From Leuconostocaceae bacterium ESL0958 (GTDB lineage: Bacteria; Bacillota; Bacilli; Lactobacillales; Lactobacillaceae), in contig JAQTHT010000005.1 of NCBI GenBank assembly GCA_029433265.1, forward strand, positions 1-64,000: 64,000 bases of DNA. Direction: 5' to 3'. A program made the translations under genes and the position numbers. Every line of letters starts with the position of its first letter. The stretch's first letter is position 1. A model generated the notes under the pieces. It ran no database searches. It worked only from the letters and a program-made list of their open reading frames with translations, and was not told the DNA's origin. This document shows positions 18,967-28,641 of the stretch, piece after piece.

Positions 18967-21039
18967 ATGGCCTACCAAGCGTTGTACCGTAAATATCGCC
19001 CAAGGACGTTCGCCGATATGGTTGGACAGGAAGTGATTACGCAGACCTTGCAAAACGCGATTGATAGTCAACAGACTGGTCATGCCTACCTCTTTGCGGG
19101 CCCACGTGGGACGGGGAAGACCTCTGCGGCCAAGATTTTTGCCCGGGCGGTCAACCATATTCCGGCCAGTGAAGCCGGTGAAAATCAGCCGGACATTATC
19201 GAAATTGATGCGGCCTCCAATAACGGCGTCGATGAGATTCGGTCCATTCGCGACTCGGCCAACTATGCCCCCATGCAAGCCCCCTTTAAGATTTACATCA
19301 TCGATGAGGCCCACATGCTGTCCACGGGGGCCTTTAATGCCTTATTGAAAACGCTAGAAGAACCACCAGCCCAGGTCAAATTTATTTTAGCAACGACCGA
19401 AGTGCAAAAGATGCCGGCGACGATTTTATCACGAACCCAGCGCTTTGAGTTTAAGCGGATTAGCCATCAAACGTTGAAAGAACGAATGGCGACCATTTTG
19501 GACAAGGAAGAACTGGCCTACGAGGACGGCGCTTTGGACGTGGTTGCCACTGCGGCCGAAGGGGGCATGCGGGACGCCCTGTCGATTCTCGATCAGGTGA
19601 TTGCCTACGGCCCTGATAAAATCACCGTTGAAAATGCCCTGACGGTCACGGGGGCTGTGAATATTGAATCATTGCTCACGTATTTAAAGCAGGTGCTGGC
19701 GGGCGAGACCACCGCCGCCCTGGCGACCTTGGCGGAAATCTTGCAGGCGGGCAAGGACGGCCACCGTTTCTTAGCCGACTTAGTGGCTGTGTTACGGGAC
19801 ACCTTGTTGGTGACTGTAGCCCCGGATTTAGTAAAGGCGCAGGCGCAAAAAGCATCCTTAACGGCGTTACGAGAGCAGACTAACCCAGCCGTCCTGGAAG
19901 ACATGATGGGCATGATTGATCAGTTGAACCAGCAGCTGGTGCAGGCCCTCCAAGAGGACGTCTATTTAGAAGTGCTGACGGTTAAGTTGGCCCAGGGACA
20001 GCAGGAAGCAGCTGGCACTACTGCTGCTAGAAACTCGAACGGCGAACAGCAAAACGGTGCGGCGCCATCGCAGCCGGCTGGTCAGTCCGCTACTCAGCAG
20101 GACCTATCGCAGCAATCCACAGTGGCTGATACCATAGCAGAAGGGTCGACTGCCACAGTGGCGACCGCTGCCAGTGACACCAGGCAGTCCTCAGATGCAG
20201 TGACCAGTCCGGCCCCTACGGCAGCGGTTGCGCAGGCAAAGGACGAAGCGGCAGAGCAGCCTACTCAGCAGGCCAGAACCCAAGCGGATGGGGGCCTAGA
20301 GGAGGCGCCTGCTCCTGCAACAGCAGCGGCGGGCAATCAATCAGAAGGCAGGGCTGTTGACCATTCAGATGGGACGGCATCTAAGCCAGCCAGCCAGCCA
20401 ACTCGGCCCGCAGCCAGTGCGGCAGTTACAACGGCAGCAGCAACCGGTACAGCCCCCGCCCAAGCAGAGGACGTGAAGGGGGAAGCTGCCCACTTTGAGC
20501 TTTACCTCGGGCAAGAAGCGGTACAGGCTGTGTTGGGCCAAGCACAACGGGCACAGTTAACGCAGGCGCAGCAAGTCTGGCCCCAGTTAGCAACCGCTTT
20601 CTCGGTAAAAGACCAAGCGTTGCTGCAGACCATTCAACCGGTGGCTGCCTCAGCAACCGCCCTGGTTTTGGCCTTTGATTACCCGGCCTTGTTGGAACAG
20701 ACGTTGCACAATGCGCCTTTCCTCACGGCCTTAGCCGAACATTTGCAGCAGCAGGACTTACCGAACACTTTGGTCTGCCGGTCCAAGGAAGAATGGCAGA
20801 CGGACCGGGCGGACTATGTCGCCGCCTTAAAGGCCCAGAAAACGGTCAAGATTGACCTGGCCGTCCTGACGCCAACGACAGTTACTGGACCAGCTGTCGA
20901 CCAGGCCAACGAGTCGAAAGAAAATAGGAAAGTACCAGCCCAGCAAGCAGCAAAGACCGAGCAGGACGACTTAGTCGCCGATGCCAAGGCCCGCTTTGGC
21001 GACCTGGTGGAGCTGGTGGATGATGAAAACGAAGGATAA
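18967..21039 (+). CDS. dnaX: DNA polymerase III subunit gamma/tau
   Basis: DnaX is the ATPase of the sliding-clamp loader. The 690-residue protein has the AAA+ module with Walker [15 protein letters not shown] (about residue 44), IIDEAHMLS, and sensor [11 protein letters not shown]. Residues about 360-520 are an Ala/Gln/Thr-rich linker, and the C-terminal 170 residues correspond to the tau part. The zinc module normally between the P-loop helix and [11 protein letters not shown] is missing: the sequence reads [19 protein letters not shown] with none of the four cysteines and is about ten residues shorter. Start chosen at the ATG at 18967 after GGGAGGG. Operon with recR. Confidence 0.95.
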   Translation: MAYQALYRKYRPRTFADMVGQEVITQTLQNAIDSQQTGHAYLFAGPRGTGKTSAAKIFARAVNHIPASEAGENQPDIIEIDAASNNGVDEIRSIRDSANYAPMQAPFKIYIIDEAHMLSTGAFNALLKTLEEPPAQVKFILATTEVQKMPATILSRTQRFEFKRISHQTLKERMATILDKEELAYEDGALDVVATAAEGGMRDALSILDQVIAYGPDKITVENALTVTGAVNIESLLTYLKQVLAGETTAALATLAEILQAGKDGHRFLADLVAVLRDTLLVTVAPDLVKAQAQKASLTALREQTNPAVLEDMMGMIDQLNQQLVQALQEDVYLEVLTVKLAQGQQEAAGTTAARNSNGEQQNGAAPSQPAGQSATQQDLSQQSTVADTIAEGSTATVATAASDTRQSSDAVTSPAPTAAVAQAKDEAAEQPTQQARTQADGGLEEAPAPATAAAGNQSEGRAVDHSDGTASKPASQPTRPAASAAVTTAAATGTAPAQAEDVKGEAAHFELYLGQEAVQAVLGQAQRAQLTQAQQVWPQLATAFSVKDQALLQTIQPVAASATALVLAFDYPALLEQTLHNAPFLTALAEHLQQQDLPNTLVCRSKEEWQTDRADYVAALKAQKTVKIDLAVLTPTTVTGPAVDQANESKENRKVPAQQAAKTEQDDLVADAKARFGDLVELVDDENEG

Positions 21040-21044
21040 GCAGG

Positions 21045-21650
21045 ATGCAATACCCAGAACCGATTGCGCGCTTAATTGATTCTTATGCCAAATTACCAGG
21101 GATTGGCGCCAAGACGGCTACCCGTTTGGCCTTCTTTACCCTGGACATGGATTCAGAGGACGTGCAGGGCTTTTCCAAGGCCTTAGCGACCGTGAAAGAT
21201 GAGATTACTTTTTGTTCAATTTGCGGTAATATAACAAGTACAGATGAAGATCCCTGCAGTATTTGTTCGGATCCTAGCCGGGACCAAGATACGGTCTTGG
21301 TCCTTCAAAATCCTAAGGACGTTATGGCGATGGAGCAGACTCGGGAATACCATGGGCTTTACCATGTCTTAAATGGGCTGATTTCACCCAGTGCGGGCAC
21401 CGGGCCAGATGACATTAACCTACCCAGCCTGATTCAGCGGCTTGCCCAGCATGAAAACATTCGGGAAGTGATTGTGGGTACGTCGGCTAGTACGGATGGC
21501 GAAGCGACGGCTATGTATATTGCCCGCTTGCTGAAGCCGGCCAACATTAAAGTGACCCGACTGGCCCATGGACTGGCCGTGGGTTCTGACATTGATTATG
21601 CAGATCAGCTGACCTTGATTAAATCCATTGAAGGGCGTAACGAACTCTGA
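21045..21650 (+). CDS. recR: Recombination mediator protein RecR
   Basis: RecR works with RecO/RecF to load RecA at gaps. The 201-residue protein has the N-terminal helix-hairpin-helix ([15 protein letters not shown]), an intact four-cysteine zinc finger (CSICGN...CSICSD) and a Toprim domain ([27 protein letters not shown]). It starts 6 nt after dnaX and its TGA overlaps the ATG of the next gene. Confidence 0.96.
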   Translation: MQYPEPIARLIDSYAKLPGIGAKTATRLAFFTLDMDSEDVQGFSKALATVKDEITFCSICGNITSTDEDPCSICSDPSRDQDTVLVLQNPKDVMAMEQTREYHGLYHVLNGLISPSAGTGPDDINLPSLIQRLAQHENIREVIVGTSASTDGEATAMYIARLLKPANIKVTRLAHGLAVGSDIDYADQLTLIKSIEGRNEL

Positions 21651-21898
21651 TGTTTAAGAAGAAAAAGCAAAAGCGTGATTTAAAAAAAGAATACGACCAA
21701 TTGCTGCTTGATCAAGTGAATGCTGCCCGGGAAGCAGTGCGCCAGGCGGAAGCTTCGGAAACCGCCTTAGTGGACGCCCGGGTCAACGGACATTTGATTG
21801 CTGCCGAAACGGCTTTGAAAAAGGCCAAGTTTTCTTATTTGTACCAAGAAGCCCGCCGGCGACAAGCCCGAGTGGACAGGATGCGCTACTTTGACTAA
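21650..21898 (+). CDS. YaaL-like DUF2508 protein
   Basis: This 82-residue, highly charged, helical protein ([19 protein letters not shown] start) sits between recR and tmk as yaaL does in Bacillus. It is translationally coupled to recR through an ATGA-type overlap. Its function is unknown in the family. Confidence 0.85.
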   Translation: MFKKKKQKRDLKKEYDQLLLDQVNAAREAVRQAEASETALVDARVNGHLIAAETALKKAKFSYLYQEARRRQARVDRMRYFD

Positions 21899-21911
21899 GG
21901 AAGCTGAGACC

Positions 21912-22568
21912 ATGACCAAGGGATTTTTTCTCACATTTGAGGGACCAGAAGGGGCCGGGAAGAGCTCGATCATTCAGGCCTTATTGGCACCGTTAACAGC
22001 GCTTCATCCGGCTGGCCTGCTCCTTACCCGGGAGCCGGGCGGAAAACAGAATGAATTGGCAGAAGCCATTCGAGGTTTGCTGACGACCCCCAGGGAGCCA
22101 GCCATGGACCCCTGGACGGAAGCACTCCTTTTTGCGGCTGCTCGTCGGGAGCACATTGTGCAAACCATTCAACCAGCGCTAGCAGCAGGCCAGCTCGTAC
22201 TGTCGGACCGCTTCTTGGACTCTTCCCTGGCTTACCAGGGGGGCGGTCGACGATTGGGCCTAAAAGCGGTGGCGGATATGAATGCATATGCAACCCAGGG
22301 GCTGCGGCCGGACTTAACCATTTATCTGGATTTGCCTGTTACCCAGGGCTTGGAACGAATTTTCACCGGCCGAAAAGAGAAGGTGGACCGTTTAGACCAG
22401 GAGAGTTTGGCCTTTCACGAACGGGTGCGGCAAACTTATTTGACCCTGGCCGCAGCGGAACCGGATCGGATTCACACGGTGGATGCCAGTCAGCCTTTCC
22501 AAACAGTACTGGCCGAAGTGACGGCCATCGTGACACGCGCATTGGAGGAAAAAAATGAAGTTAATTAA
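21912..22568 (+). CDS. tmk: Thymidylate kinase
   Basis: Tmk phosphorylates dTMP to dTDP. The 218-residue protein has the P-loop FEGPEGAGKSS, the substrate motif TREPGG, DRFLDSSLAYQGGGR and the lid region around GRKEKVDRLDQE. The ATG at 21912 is preceded by AAGGAAG; an upstream TTG at 21891 overlaps yaaL and is less likely. Its end overlaps the next gene by 14 nt. Confidence 0.95.
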   Translation: MTKGFFLTFEGPEGAGKSSIIQALLAPLTALHPAGLLLTREPGGKQNELAEAIRGLLTTPREPAMDPWTEALLFAAARREHIVQTIQPALAAGQLVLSDRFLDSSLAYQGGGRRLGLKAVADMNAYATQGLRPDLTIYLDLPVTQGLERIFTGRKEKVDRLDQESLAFHERVRQTYLTLAAAEPDRIHTVDASQPFQTVLAEVTAIVTRALEEKNEVN

Positions 22569-22878
22569 TGCAATTGTACAGGACAAAGACGCAACGAAAT
22601 TAGCCAACGCCTTCGTCAAGGCCAAGGTTCAGGCCACCCGACTGTCCACTTCCGGTGGCTTCCTGCGCTCTGGCAATACCACCTTTTTAGTGGCTATTGC
22701 GGATGAACGGGTGGCAGAAGTCCTGGATATCATCAAGGAAGTATCACAAAAGCGAAAGCAGTTCATGGTACCGCCTATTGGTGCCGAAGGGGAACGGACA
22801 GGGGCCTTCCCAGTTGAGGTAGAAGTTGGTGGCGCCACGGTCTTCACCCAGACCATCGATGACTTCTATCAGTTCTAA
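22555..22878 (+). CDS. Cyclic-di-AMP receptor PstA/DarA (YaaQ)
   Basis: The 107-residue PII-like protein (MKLINAIVQDKDATKLANAF start, SGGFLRSGNTTFLVAI, PVEVEVGGATVFT) belongs to the family that binds c-di-AMP as a trimer. It lies between tmk and holB as in Bacillus and Listeria. The start at 22555 has GGAGGA. Which process it controls here is unknown. Confidence 0.9.
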   Translation: MKLINAIVQDKDATKLANAFVKAKVQATRLSTSGGFLRSGNTTFLVAIADERVAEVLDIIKEVSQKRKQFMVPPIGAEGERTGAFPVEVEVGGATVFTQTIDDFYQF

Positions 22879-23786
22879 TGGCCGGGGCTGATTTAGCACT
22901 AGCTGAAGCTGCCTTCCCCAAGGATCTGGCCCAGTTACAGCAGGCCAACCGGGAGGACCGGCTGTCCCACCTCTATCTGTTAGTAGGGCCTGGGGATGCA
23001 GAAAAACTGGCGCTAGCCAAAGCACTAGCAGCCGAAGTACTCGGAACGGATGAGGAGACGGTGGCTCGGATTGAACACTTTGACCATCCCGATTTAGTAC
23101 CGGTATTGGCCAGCGATCAGCAGCAGACCATTAAAATTGCCCAAGTGCGGGCGCTGATTCCGGAATTAACGACCACGACGCTGGAAGGGCCTAAGAAGGT
23201 TTTTATTATTGACCATGCGGATACGCTGACGACGGCGGCTGCTAATTTCTTATTGAAATTCATCGAGGAACCCGCCGGACCACAGCTGATTCTCTTACTG
23301 GCTGATAAGGAAGCAGCGGTGCTGCCGACGATTCAGTCCCGCGCCCAAGTCTTGATCTTGCGTCCAACGGACCAAGTGCTGGCAGAACAGGCAGCAGCAA
23401 CGACTGATCAAGCAGAGCGGTTATGGCCGGCCGTGCAGACTTGGTTTTTTAAGGCGTTAGCACGGGATATTAGCGCCCTGGCATACTTGCAGACAGACTT
23501 GCTGCCACTGGTTGGTCAGCCGGCTGATGAACAGCAGGTTTTACAATGGCTATTGGCATTAGGACGGGATTTAGCACTCTTTGCCTATCTGCCAACCGAG
23601 CAGCTTCATTTTCCGGCCTTAGCAACCCAGTACCAGCAAGCACAGCAGCGCTACCAGGCGGCGCAGCTCCTGGCGGTGGCGGAATTAATTTTTGAACTGG
23701 ACCAGCAGTGGGCCGTTCATCTCTCCTTCCAAAGTCGCCTCGATCAGCTGTCATTAAAGATGTCGCTTATTTTAGGAAAGTCATGA
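22878..23786 (+). CDS. holB: DNA polymerase III subunit delta-prime
   Basis: The 302-residue clamp-loader subunit is coupled to the preceding gene by TAATG. It has the expected features RLSHLYLLVGPGDAEKLALAKAL (degenerate P-loop), DHADTLTTAAANFLLKFIEEP and SRAQVLILRP. The cysteine-rich zinc module usual before HPD is absent: the sequence goes from AKALAAEVLG to IEHFDHPDL with no cysteine, and the whole protein lacks cysteine. The Bacillus neighbours yaaT and yabA, which normally follow holB, are missing here. Confidence 0.92.
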   Translation: MAGADLALAEAAFPKDLAQLQQANREDRLSHLYLLVGPGDAEKLALAKALAAEVLGTDEETVARIEHFDHPDLVPVLASDQQQTIKIAQVRALIPELTTTTLEGPKKVFIIDHADTLTTAAANFLLKFIEEPAGPQLILLLADKEAAVLPTIQSRAQVLILRPTDQVLAEQAAATTDQAERLWPAVQTWFFKALARDISALAYLQTDLLPLVGQPADEQQVLQWLLALGRDLALFAYLPTEQLHFPALATQYQQAQQRYQAAQLLAVAELIFELDQQWAVHLSFQSRLDQLSLKMSLILGKS

Positions 23787-24673
23787 ATACACAGCAATCA
23801 TTTGGTAACAATTCGGTCGGGACCTTGTTCTTGGTCGCGACGCCCATCGGCAATCTTCAGGACATGACGGCGCGGGCCATCGCCACCTTAAGCGAGGTCG
23901 ACCTGATTGCCGCCGAAGATACCCGGCATACTCAGCAGTTATTGAATTACTTTGATATTCAGACTGAAAAAACGGCCCTACACGAGCACAATTGGCAGCA
24001 AAAGGCCCCCGCCTTAGTGGCCGAACTGCTGGCCGGCCGGTCCGTGGCTCAGGTATCCGATGCGGGCCTGCCCTCAATTTCGGATCCTGGTCAGGAACTG
24101 GTGGCCCAGGCCATCGCCGCAGGCATTCCGGTGGTGCCTGTTCCGGGCGCTTCTGCTGGCATTACGGCCTTGATTGCTTCCGGCCTGGTGCCGCAGCCCT
24201 TTTATTTTCATGGTTTCCTACCCCGGAAAAAGCAGGAATTGACGGCAGCCCTAGAACAGCTGGCGGGCCGTCCTGAGACTATGATTTTTTACGAGGCGCC
24301 CCATCGCTTAAAGCAAATGTTGACGGCCCTCCAAGAGGTTCTGGGACCCGACCGCCAAGTGGTCTTAGCCCGGGAACTCACGAAACGTTACGAAGAGTTC
24401 GTGCGCGGCACAGCTGCTGAAGTCGTGGATTGGGCCAATGCAAGTGCTATTCGTGGTGAATTTGTGGTGTTGGTAGCAGGAGCTGATAAGGAGGAGTTGG
24501 CCGCCACGCAGGCGGCTGCTGACCCTTTGGCTCAGCTACCGGTGGCAGAAGCGGTCCAAGTCTTAGTTGACCAAGGCCAAAAGCCCAATGCAGCGATTAA
24601 GGCGGTGGCTAAGGACCGAGCGTTGGACCGCCAGGCCGTTTATAGGATTTATCATCAATTGGATGGAGTGTAA
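23783..24673 (+). CDS. rsmI: 16S rRNA (cytidine-2'-O-)-methyltransferase RsmI
   Basis: RsmI methylates the ribose of C1402 in the decoding centre. The 296-residue protein has GTLFLVATPIGNLQDMT, AEDTRHTQQLL, QVSDAGLPSISDPGQEL and FYEAPHRLKQML, all family hallmarks. The ATG at 23783 overlaps the holB stop by 4 nt and follows TAGGAAAG. Confidence 0.95.
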   Translation: MNTQQSFGNNSVGTLFLVATPIGNLQDMTARAIATLSEVDLIAAEDTRHTQQLLNYFDIQTEKTALHEHNWQQKAPALVAELLAGRSVAQVSDAGLPSISDPGQELVAQAIAAGIPVVPVPGASAGITALIASGLVPQPFYFHGFLPRKKQELTAALEQLAGRPETMIFYEAPHRLKQMLTALQEVLGPDRQVVLARELTKRYEEFVRGTAAEVVDWANASAIRGEFVVLVAGADKEELAATQAAADPLAQLPVAEAVQVLVDQGQKPNAAIKAVAKDRALDRQAVYRIYHQLDGV

Positions 24674-24674
24674 G

Positions 24675-25415
24675 ATGGTGCAGTCTTTTGAAATCGAACA
24701 AGTTGTCCAATACTATCAGGTAGATCAGAGTCGCAAACTATCGCTGCCCATGGCCTTTAACTTGGCCATTCTTTGCTCCCGTCGGCAGGGCGAGGCACTG
24801 GGCGTTGGGCAAGCTGCTACGGAGCCTTTGGGCGTCGGCTGGGTGATTTTGCAGTATGATGTGACGGTGCACCGCCGACCCAACATTGAGGAGAAGATTC
24901 GCATTCAGACGTTCTCCGAGGAATGGGCCGCCTACTTTGCTAGCCGGACTTTTCGCTTTTTAGATGAAGCCGGCGAAGTTTTGATTGAAATGCAGTCGCT
25001 CTGGGCGATGATTGACCTTGATAAGCGACGGATGATGCGCCTGCTAGAGGACCTAGTGCTGCCTTATGGTGGCCAGTGGGTGAAGCGTTTGAAAAAGCTC
25101 AAGACGGTGGACAAGATCAAAACAACCCCACTGGACTTTGAGAAGCACTATCAGGTCCGTTATTTTGATATTGATGGTAACCGCCATGTTAATAATTCCA
25201 AGTATGTGGAATGGATGTTAGACGTCCTGCCAGCGGAATTTTTAAAGCAACATGAAATCCAAACGCTGACCATCCGCTATGAAAATGAGGTTGGCTACGG
25301 CCACCAAGTTGCATCACAAGCGGTTTTGCAGGATAATGAAACGAAACATCGGATTGAAAACGAGCAACAAACGGCGGCGGAAGCCAGTATTCACTGGGTG
25401 AAAGCCCAACCATGA
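24675..25415 (+). CDS. Acyl-ACP thioesterase (FatA/FatB-like)
   Basis: The 246-residue protein has two hot-dog domains: the first contains [16 protein letters not shown] and the second the catalytic segment [21 protein letters not shown] (about residues 160-180), with the Asn-His pair of the PF01643 family. It releases fatty acids from acyl carrier protein. The start is the ATG at 24675, one base after the rsmI stop, with GGAG 6 nt ahead. Bacterial members are frequent in lactic acid bacteria. Confidence 0.88.
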   Translation: MVQSFEIEQVVQYYQVDQSRKLSLPMAFNLAILCSRRQGEALGVGQAATEPLGVGWVILQYDVTVHRRPNIEEKIRIQTFSEEWAAYFASRTFRFLDEAGEVLIEMQSLWAMIDLDKRRMMRLLEDLVLPYGGQWVKRLKKLKTVDKIKTTPLDFEKHYQVRYFDIDGNRHVNNSKYVEWMLDVLPAEFLKQHEIQTLTIRYENEVGYGHQVASQAVLQDNETKHRIENEQQTAAEASIHWVKAQP

Positions 25416-25429
25416 TTGAAGGAGAACAC

Positions 25430-26419
25430 ATGTCAGTATTAGTCTTAGGTGGAGCCGGCTACATTGGCTCCCACATGGTCAAGCAATTGCTAGCAGATGG
25501 CCAGGAAGTGGTGGTAGTGGACAACTTGGTCAAGGGCCACCGTGCCGCGGTTGATTCCCGCGCTAAGTTCTACGAAGTGGACTTGCGGGACAAGGCAGCG
25601 CTATCAGCGGTCTTTGAGCAAGAGCAGATTGAAGCGGTGGTTCACTTTGCTGCTTTCTCAATTGTTCCTGAATCTGTCGCAGAGCCCCTGAAGTACTTTG
25701 ACAATAATACGGCGGGGATGGTGACCCTGCTCGAAGTCATGAATGAACATGATGTCAAGCAAATCGTATTCTCTTCAACCGCTGCAACCTATGGTAACCC
25801 AGTTCACATCCCAATTAAGGAAACAGATCCACAGAATCCCATCAATCCCTACGGGGAATCCAAGTTGATGATGGAAAAGATGATGGCTTGGGCCGACCAG
25901 GCTTATGGCATCAAGTGGGTGGCCCTCCGCTACTTCAACGTGGCTGGCGCCATCGAAGATGGTTCCATCGGGGAAGATCACGAACCAGAAACGCATCTGG
26001 TGCCGATTATCTTGCAGGCCGCTGCCGGCAAGCGCCCTTACATTGAAATGTTTGGGGATGACTACCAGACGCCGGATGGCTTTAACGTCCGAGATTACGT
26101 GCACGTAATGGATTTGACGGCGGCCCACCTGTTGGCGTTGAACTACCTGAAGGAAGGCCACGATTCAGCAGCCTTTAACTTGGGCTCCGCAACTGGCTTT
26201 TCCGTGAAGGAAATGGTCGCTGCTGCGCGGGAAGCAACGGGTGTCGACATCCAAGCCAAGGTCGGTCCCCGCCGGGCAGGCGACCCTGACATCCTGGTGG
26301 CCGATTCAACGGCAGCCCGGGAAGTGCTGGGTTGGCAACCCCAGTTTGACAACGTGGCTGACATTATTAAGACAGCCTGGCATTGGGTGGAAATGCATCC
26401 CAACGGCTATGAAGATTAA
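25430..26419 (+). CDS. galE: UDP-glucose 4-epimerase
   Basis: This extended SDR enzyme interconverts UDP-glucose and UDP-galactose. The 329-residue protein has the NAD motif GGAGYIGSH, the catalytic S/T and YxxxK ([17 protein letters not shown]) and RYFNVAGA. The start at 25430 follows AAGGAGAA; a more upstream ATG at 25412 overlaps the thioesterase stop. No other Leloir gene is nearby, so it may serve cell-envelope sugar synthesis as well as galactose use. Confidence 0.94.
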   Translation: MSVLVLGGAGYIGSHMVKQLLADGQEVVVVDNLVKGHRAAVDSRAKFYEVDLRDKAALSAVFEQEQIEAVVHFAAFSIVPESVAEPLKYFDNNTAGMVTLLEVMNEHDVKQIVFSSTAATYGNPVHIPIKETDPQNPINPYGESKLMMEKMMAWADQAYGIKWVALRYFNVAGAIEDGSIGEDHEPETHLVPIILQAAAGKRPYIEMFGDDYQTPDGFNVRDYVHVMDLTAAHLLALNYLKEGHDSAAFNLGSATGFSVKEMVAAAREATGVDIQAKVGPRRAGDPDILVADSTAAREVLGWQPQFDNVADIIKTAWHWVEMHPNGYED

Positions 26420-26421
26420 CC

Positions 26422-26449
26422 AAAAAAACTGGCAGTCGCCAGTTTTTTT
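26422..26449 (+). terminator. galE terminator
   Basis: AAAACTGGC and GCCAGTTTT form the stem around AGTC, followed by T-run. Confidence 0.9.
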
Positions 26450-26490
26450 CTTTGCTGCTTCGTTAACTGACATGTAAGACTTTTTGGTGC

Positions 26491-26540
26491 TTGTTTGCCC
26501 GCACAGGGGCCTTTACAATGAGAATAGGAAAGCGCTTCAG
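26491..26540 (+). promoter_or_regulatory. Fructokinase promoter and candidate cre site
   Basis: TTGTTT (26491-26496) and TACAAT (26514-26519) are 17 bp apart. Just downstream, GGAAAGCGCTTCAG at 26527-26540 matches the catabolite-responsive element consensus at 11 of 14 positions, centred near the start point, where CcpA binding would repress. Confidence 0.5.
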
Positions 26541-26572
26541 CAAAGAGCGCAACGGAGCAGGGAGGACTTGCG

Positions 26573-27442
26573 ATGGGATTATTGGGTGCCATTGAGGCAG
26601 GCGGAACGAAGTTTGTACTGGCCGTGGCCAATCAACAATTTGATATTTTAGATCGACAGGTGATTGCGACTGCGGATGGGGAGACGACATTGAATCAGGT
26701 CATTGCCTACTTTGACCAATTTCAAAACATTGATGCCATTGGGATTGCTGCCTTTGGGCCCATTGATCTCAAGCCAATGTCACCGACTTATGGCCGCGTC
26801 TTAGATACGCCGAAAAGGGGCTGGTCCGGTTATGACTTTTTGGGTCGGCTGAAGGCCTGGCGGAATATCCCCTATTACTGGACGACGGACGTTAACGGTG
26901 CGGCCTGGGCTGAATATCAGACGGGGGCTGGGGCGCACTGTCAACAACTGGCTTATTTGACGGTTGGAACCGGCATCGGTGCAGGCCTAATTACTGATGG
27001 GCGCTTGTTGACCGGCTACGGCCATCCTGAAGTGGGCCACATGGTGGTGCAGAAGCACCCACAAGATCAGTATCAAGGACACTGTCCTTTCCACGGGGAC
27101 CAGTGTTTGGAAGGGCTCGCTGCCGGTCCGGCCATTGAAGCGCGCTTCGGACAGTCTGCAAAAGATTTACCGGCCGATCACCTGGCCTGGGTCTTGGAAG
27201 CCGATTATTTGGCGCAAGCAGCCGTTAATTTGACGATGATGCTGCGGCCAGAGGTGATTGTTTTCGGCGGCGGGGTGGCCCACCAACCGCAGCTGTTAGC
27301 AATGATCCGGACGGCCTTTGCCACCCGGTTTGCGGATTACCTGGCGACGCCTCCTTTGGACCAGTATTTAGTAGCCGTTAAAAATGGGGATAACGCTGGT
27401 ATTTTGGGCTGTTTTTACCTAGCCCAGGAGGCATTAAAATAA
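26573..27442 (+). CDS. scrK: Fructokinase, ROK family
   Basis: The 289-residue kinase phosphorylates fructose at C6. It has the phosphate-binding GAIEAGGTKF, DVNGAAWAEY, LTVGTGIGAGLI, and the ROK zinc site HPEVGH...HCPFHGDQCLEG with all His/Cys ligands intact. It begins after GGAGGA. It is monocistronic and may be subject to catabolite repression through the candidate cre site. Confidence 0.9.
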   Translation: MGLLGAIEAGGTKFVLAVANQQFDILDRQVIATADGETTLNQVIAYFDQFQNIDAIGIAAFGPIDLKPMSPTYGRVLDTPKRGWSGYDFLGRLKAWRNIPYYWTTDVNGAAWAEYQTGAGAHCQQLAYLTVGTGIGAGLITDGRLLTGYGHPEVGHMVVQKHPQDQYQGHCPFHGDQCLEGLAAGPAIEARFGQSAKDLPADHLAWVLEADYLAQAAVNLTMMLRPEVIVFGGGVAHQPQLLAMIRTAFATRFADYLATPPLDQYLVAVKNGDNAGILGCFYLAQEALK

Positions 27443-27450
27443 CGAGCAAA

Positions 27451-27487
27451 AAAAACGGGTCAGTACTTGTCGGACCGTTTTTTTTTT
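27451..27487 (+). terminator. Fructokinase terminator
   Basis: AAACGGGTC pairs with GGACCGTTT (one mismatch), followed by a run of T. Confidence 0.8.
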
Positions 27488-27516
27488 GCTATAATATTTT
27501 TTGTTCGATATGACAT

Positions 27517-27589
27517 GGTTAGTTAGCTCAGTTGGTAGAGCAACGGACTCTTAATCCGTGGGTCCAGGGTTCGAGCCCCTGACTGACCA
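27517..27589 (+). tRNA. tRNA-Lys (anticodon CTT)
   Basis: The acceptor arms GGTTAGT and ACTGACC pair, the anticodon stem ACGGA/TCCGT encloses CTCTTAA (anticodon CTT), and the T-loop is GGTTCGAGCCC. The discriminator is A and CCA is not encoded. A TATAAT at about 27489-27495 may serve as its promoter. Confidence 0.95.
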
Positions 27590-27595
27590 TCCTTA

Positions 27596-27624
27596 ACAGC
27601 TGGGCCATGCCCAGCTGTTTTTTT
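27596..27624 (+). terminator. tRNA-Lys terminator
   Basis: ACAGCTGGGC and GCCCAGCTGT form a perfect stem around CAT, followed by seven T. Confidence 0.92.
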
Positions 27625-27641
27625 ATGCAGGAGGCGGCAAA

Positions 27642-28391
27642 ATGAGTAAAAAAGGCATCATCATAGCAACTGGTTCGCTTCTGTTGCTGATGGCGGTGAG
27701 CGTGGTTGGTTATCAACAGCATACCAAGCAGGGCCAACCAACAGAGCAAAAGCAAAGCAAGACGCAAGCTCGGCAGGACCTGCCGCAGGGCGTCAAGCAT
27801 ACGGACTGGGACTTGGTTCTGGTCAACGATCAGCACCGACACCCAGCGGAGTTTAATTTTCAACAGGCCCAGGTAGCCGGCAAGACGGTGGACCAACGGA
27901 TTGTCTCAGCCCTCAATGACTTCCGTGCTGGCGCACAGGCAGCCGGCTATCCAACGACGCTCGTTTCCGGCTATCGGTCCGTGGCCTATCAGAAGGAAGT
28001 CTTTGCCTCCGTCAAGGCCAATAACAAGGCGGCCGGCCTCTCTGATCAAGATGCAGAAAAGAAGACGGCGGCGGTTGTCGCTAGTCCCGGTGCTTCTGAG
28101 CATATGACAGGCCTGGCCGTAGATTTGGCCGGAAATGACGCCTATGAGCGTTATCCAGGCCTGGAAGCCGCTATGGACCAGTTCCCTTCCCAGCAGTGGC
28201 TCATCCAGCATGCCGCCGACTATGGCTTTATCCTACGTTTCCCAAAGGGGAAGCAGGCGAAGGCTAGTACCATGATTGACTATGAATCATGGCATTTCCG
28301 CTATGTAGGCCGGGCTAATGCTCAGTACATGGTCAAGCACCATTTGACCCTCGAGGAATACATCCAAGAATTGAAAAAAGCTAATCGTTAG
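27642..28391 (+). CDS. VanY-type D-alanyl-D-alanine carboxypeptidase
   Basis: The 249-residue protein has an N-terminal membrane anchor (residues about 5-24) and a peptidase M15B domain with GYRSVAYQ, the zinc-binding SEHMTGLAVDLAG (SxHxxGxAxD) and SWHFRYVG. It trims the terminal D-Ala from peptidoglycan stem peptides outside the cell. It follows tRNA-Lys and its terminator and stands alone. There is no vancomycin-resistance context. Confidence 0.9.
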   Translation: MSKKGIIIATGSLLLLMAVSVVGYQQHTKQGQPTEQKQSKTQARQDLPQGVKHTDWDLVLVNDQHRHPAEFNFQQAQVAGKTVDQRIVSALNDFRAGAQAAGYPTTLVSGYRSVAYQKEVFASVKANNKAAGLSDQDAEKKTAAVVASPGASEHMTGLAVDLAGNDAYERYPGLEAAMDQFPSQQWLIQHAADYGFILRFPKGKQAKASTMIDYESWHFRYVGRANAQYMVKHHLTLEEYIQELKKANR

Positions 28392-28394
28392 TAA

Positions 28395-28418
28395 GTCAGC
28401 CATTCGGCTGGCTTTTTT
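28395..28418 (+). terminator. vanY terminator
   Basis: GTCAGCC pairs with GGCTGGC around ATTC, followed by six T. Confidence 0.88.
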
Positions 28419-28641
28419 ATTGTGCAACTGTTAGCAGGAAGCAACTAGACCAAAATTGGAATGGCTGTTCGCTTGCATAATTAAAAAAAATCTGATTGAT
28501 CATAATATTCATTTGATATTCGTGTTCGAAATGGAAAAAGCCGATGTGGCGGGCACGTGTTACAATGGTTTGACCACATTTTGTCGAAAAAACGAAGGAA
28601 GGACGGTCTGCTCGAGGCGAACAAATGTCCCAGTGGCACCT

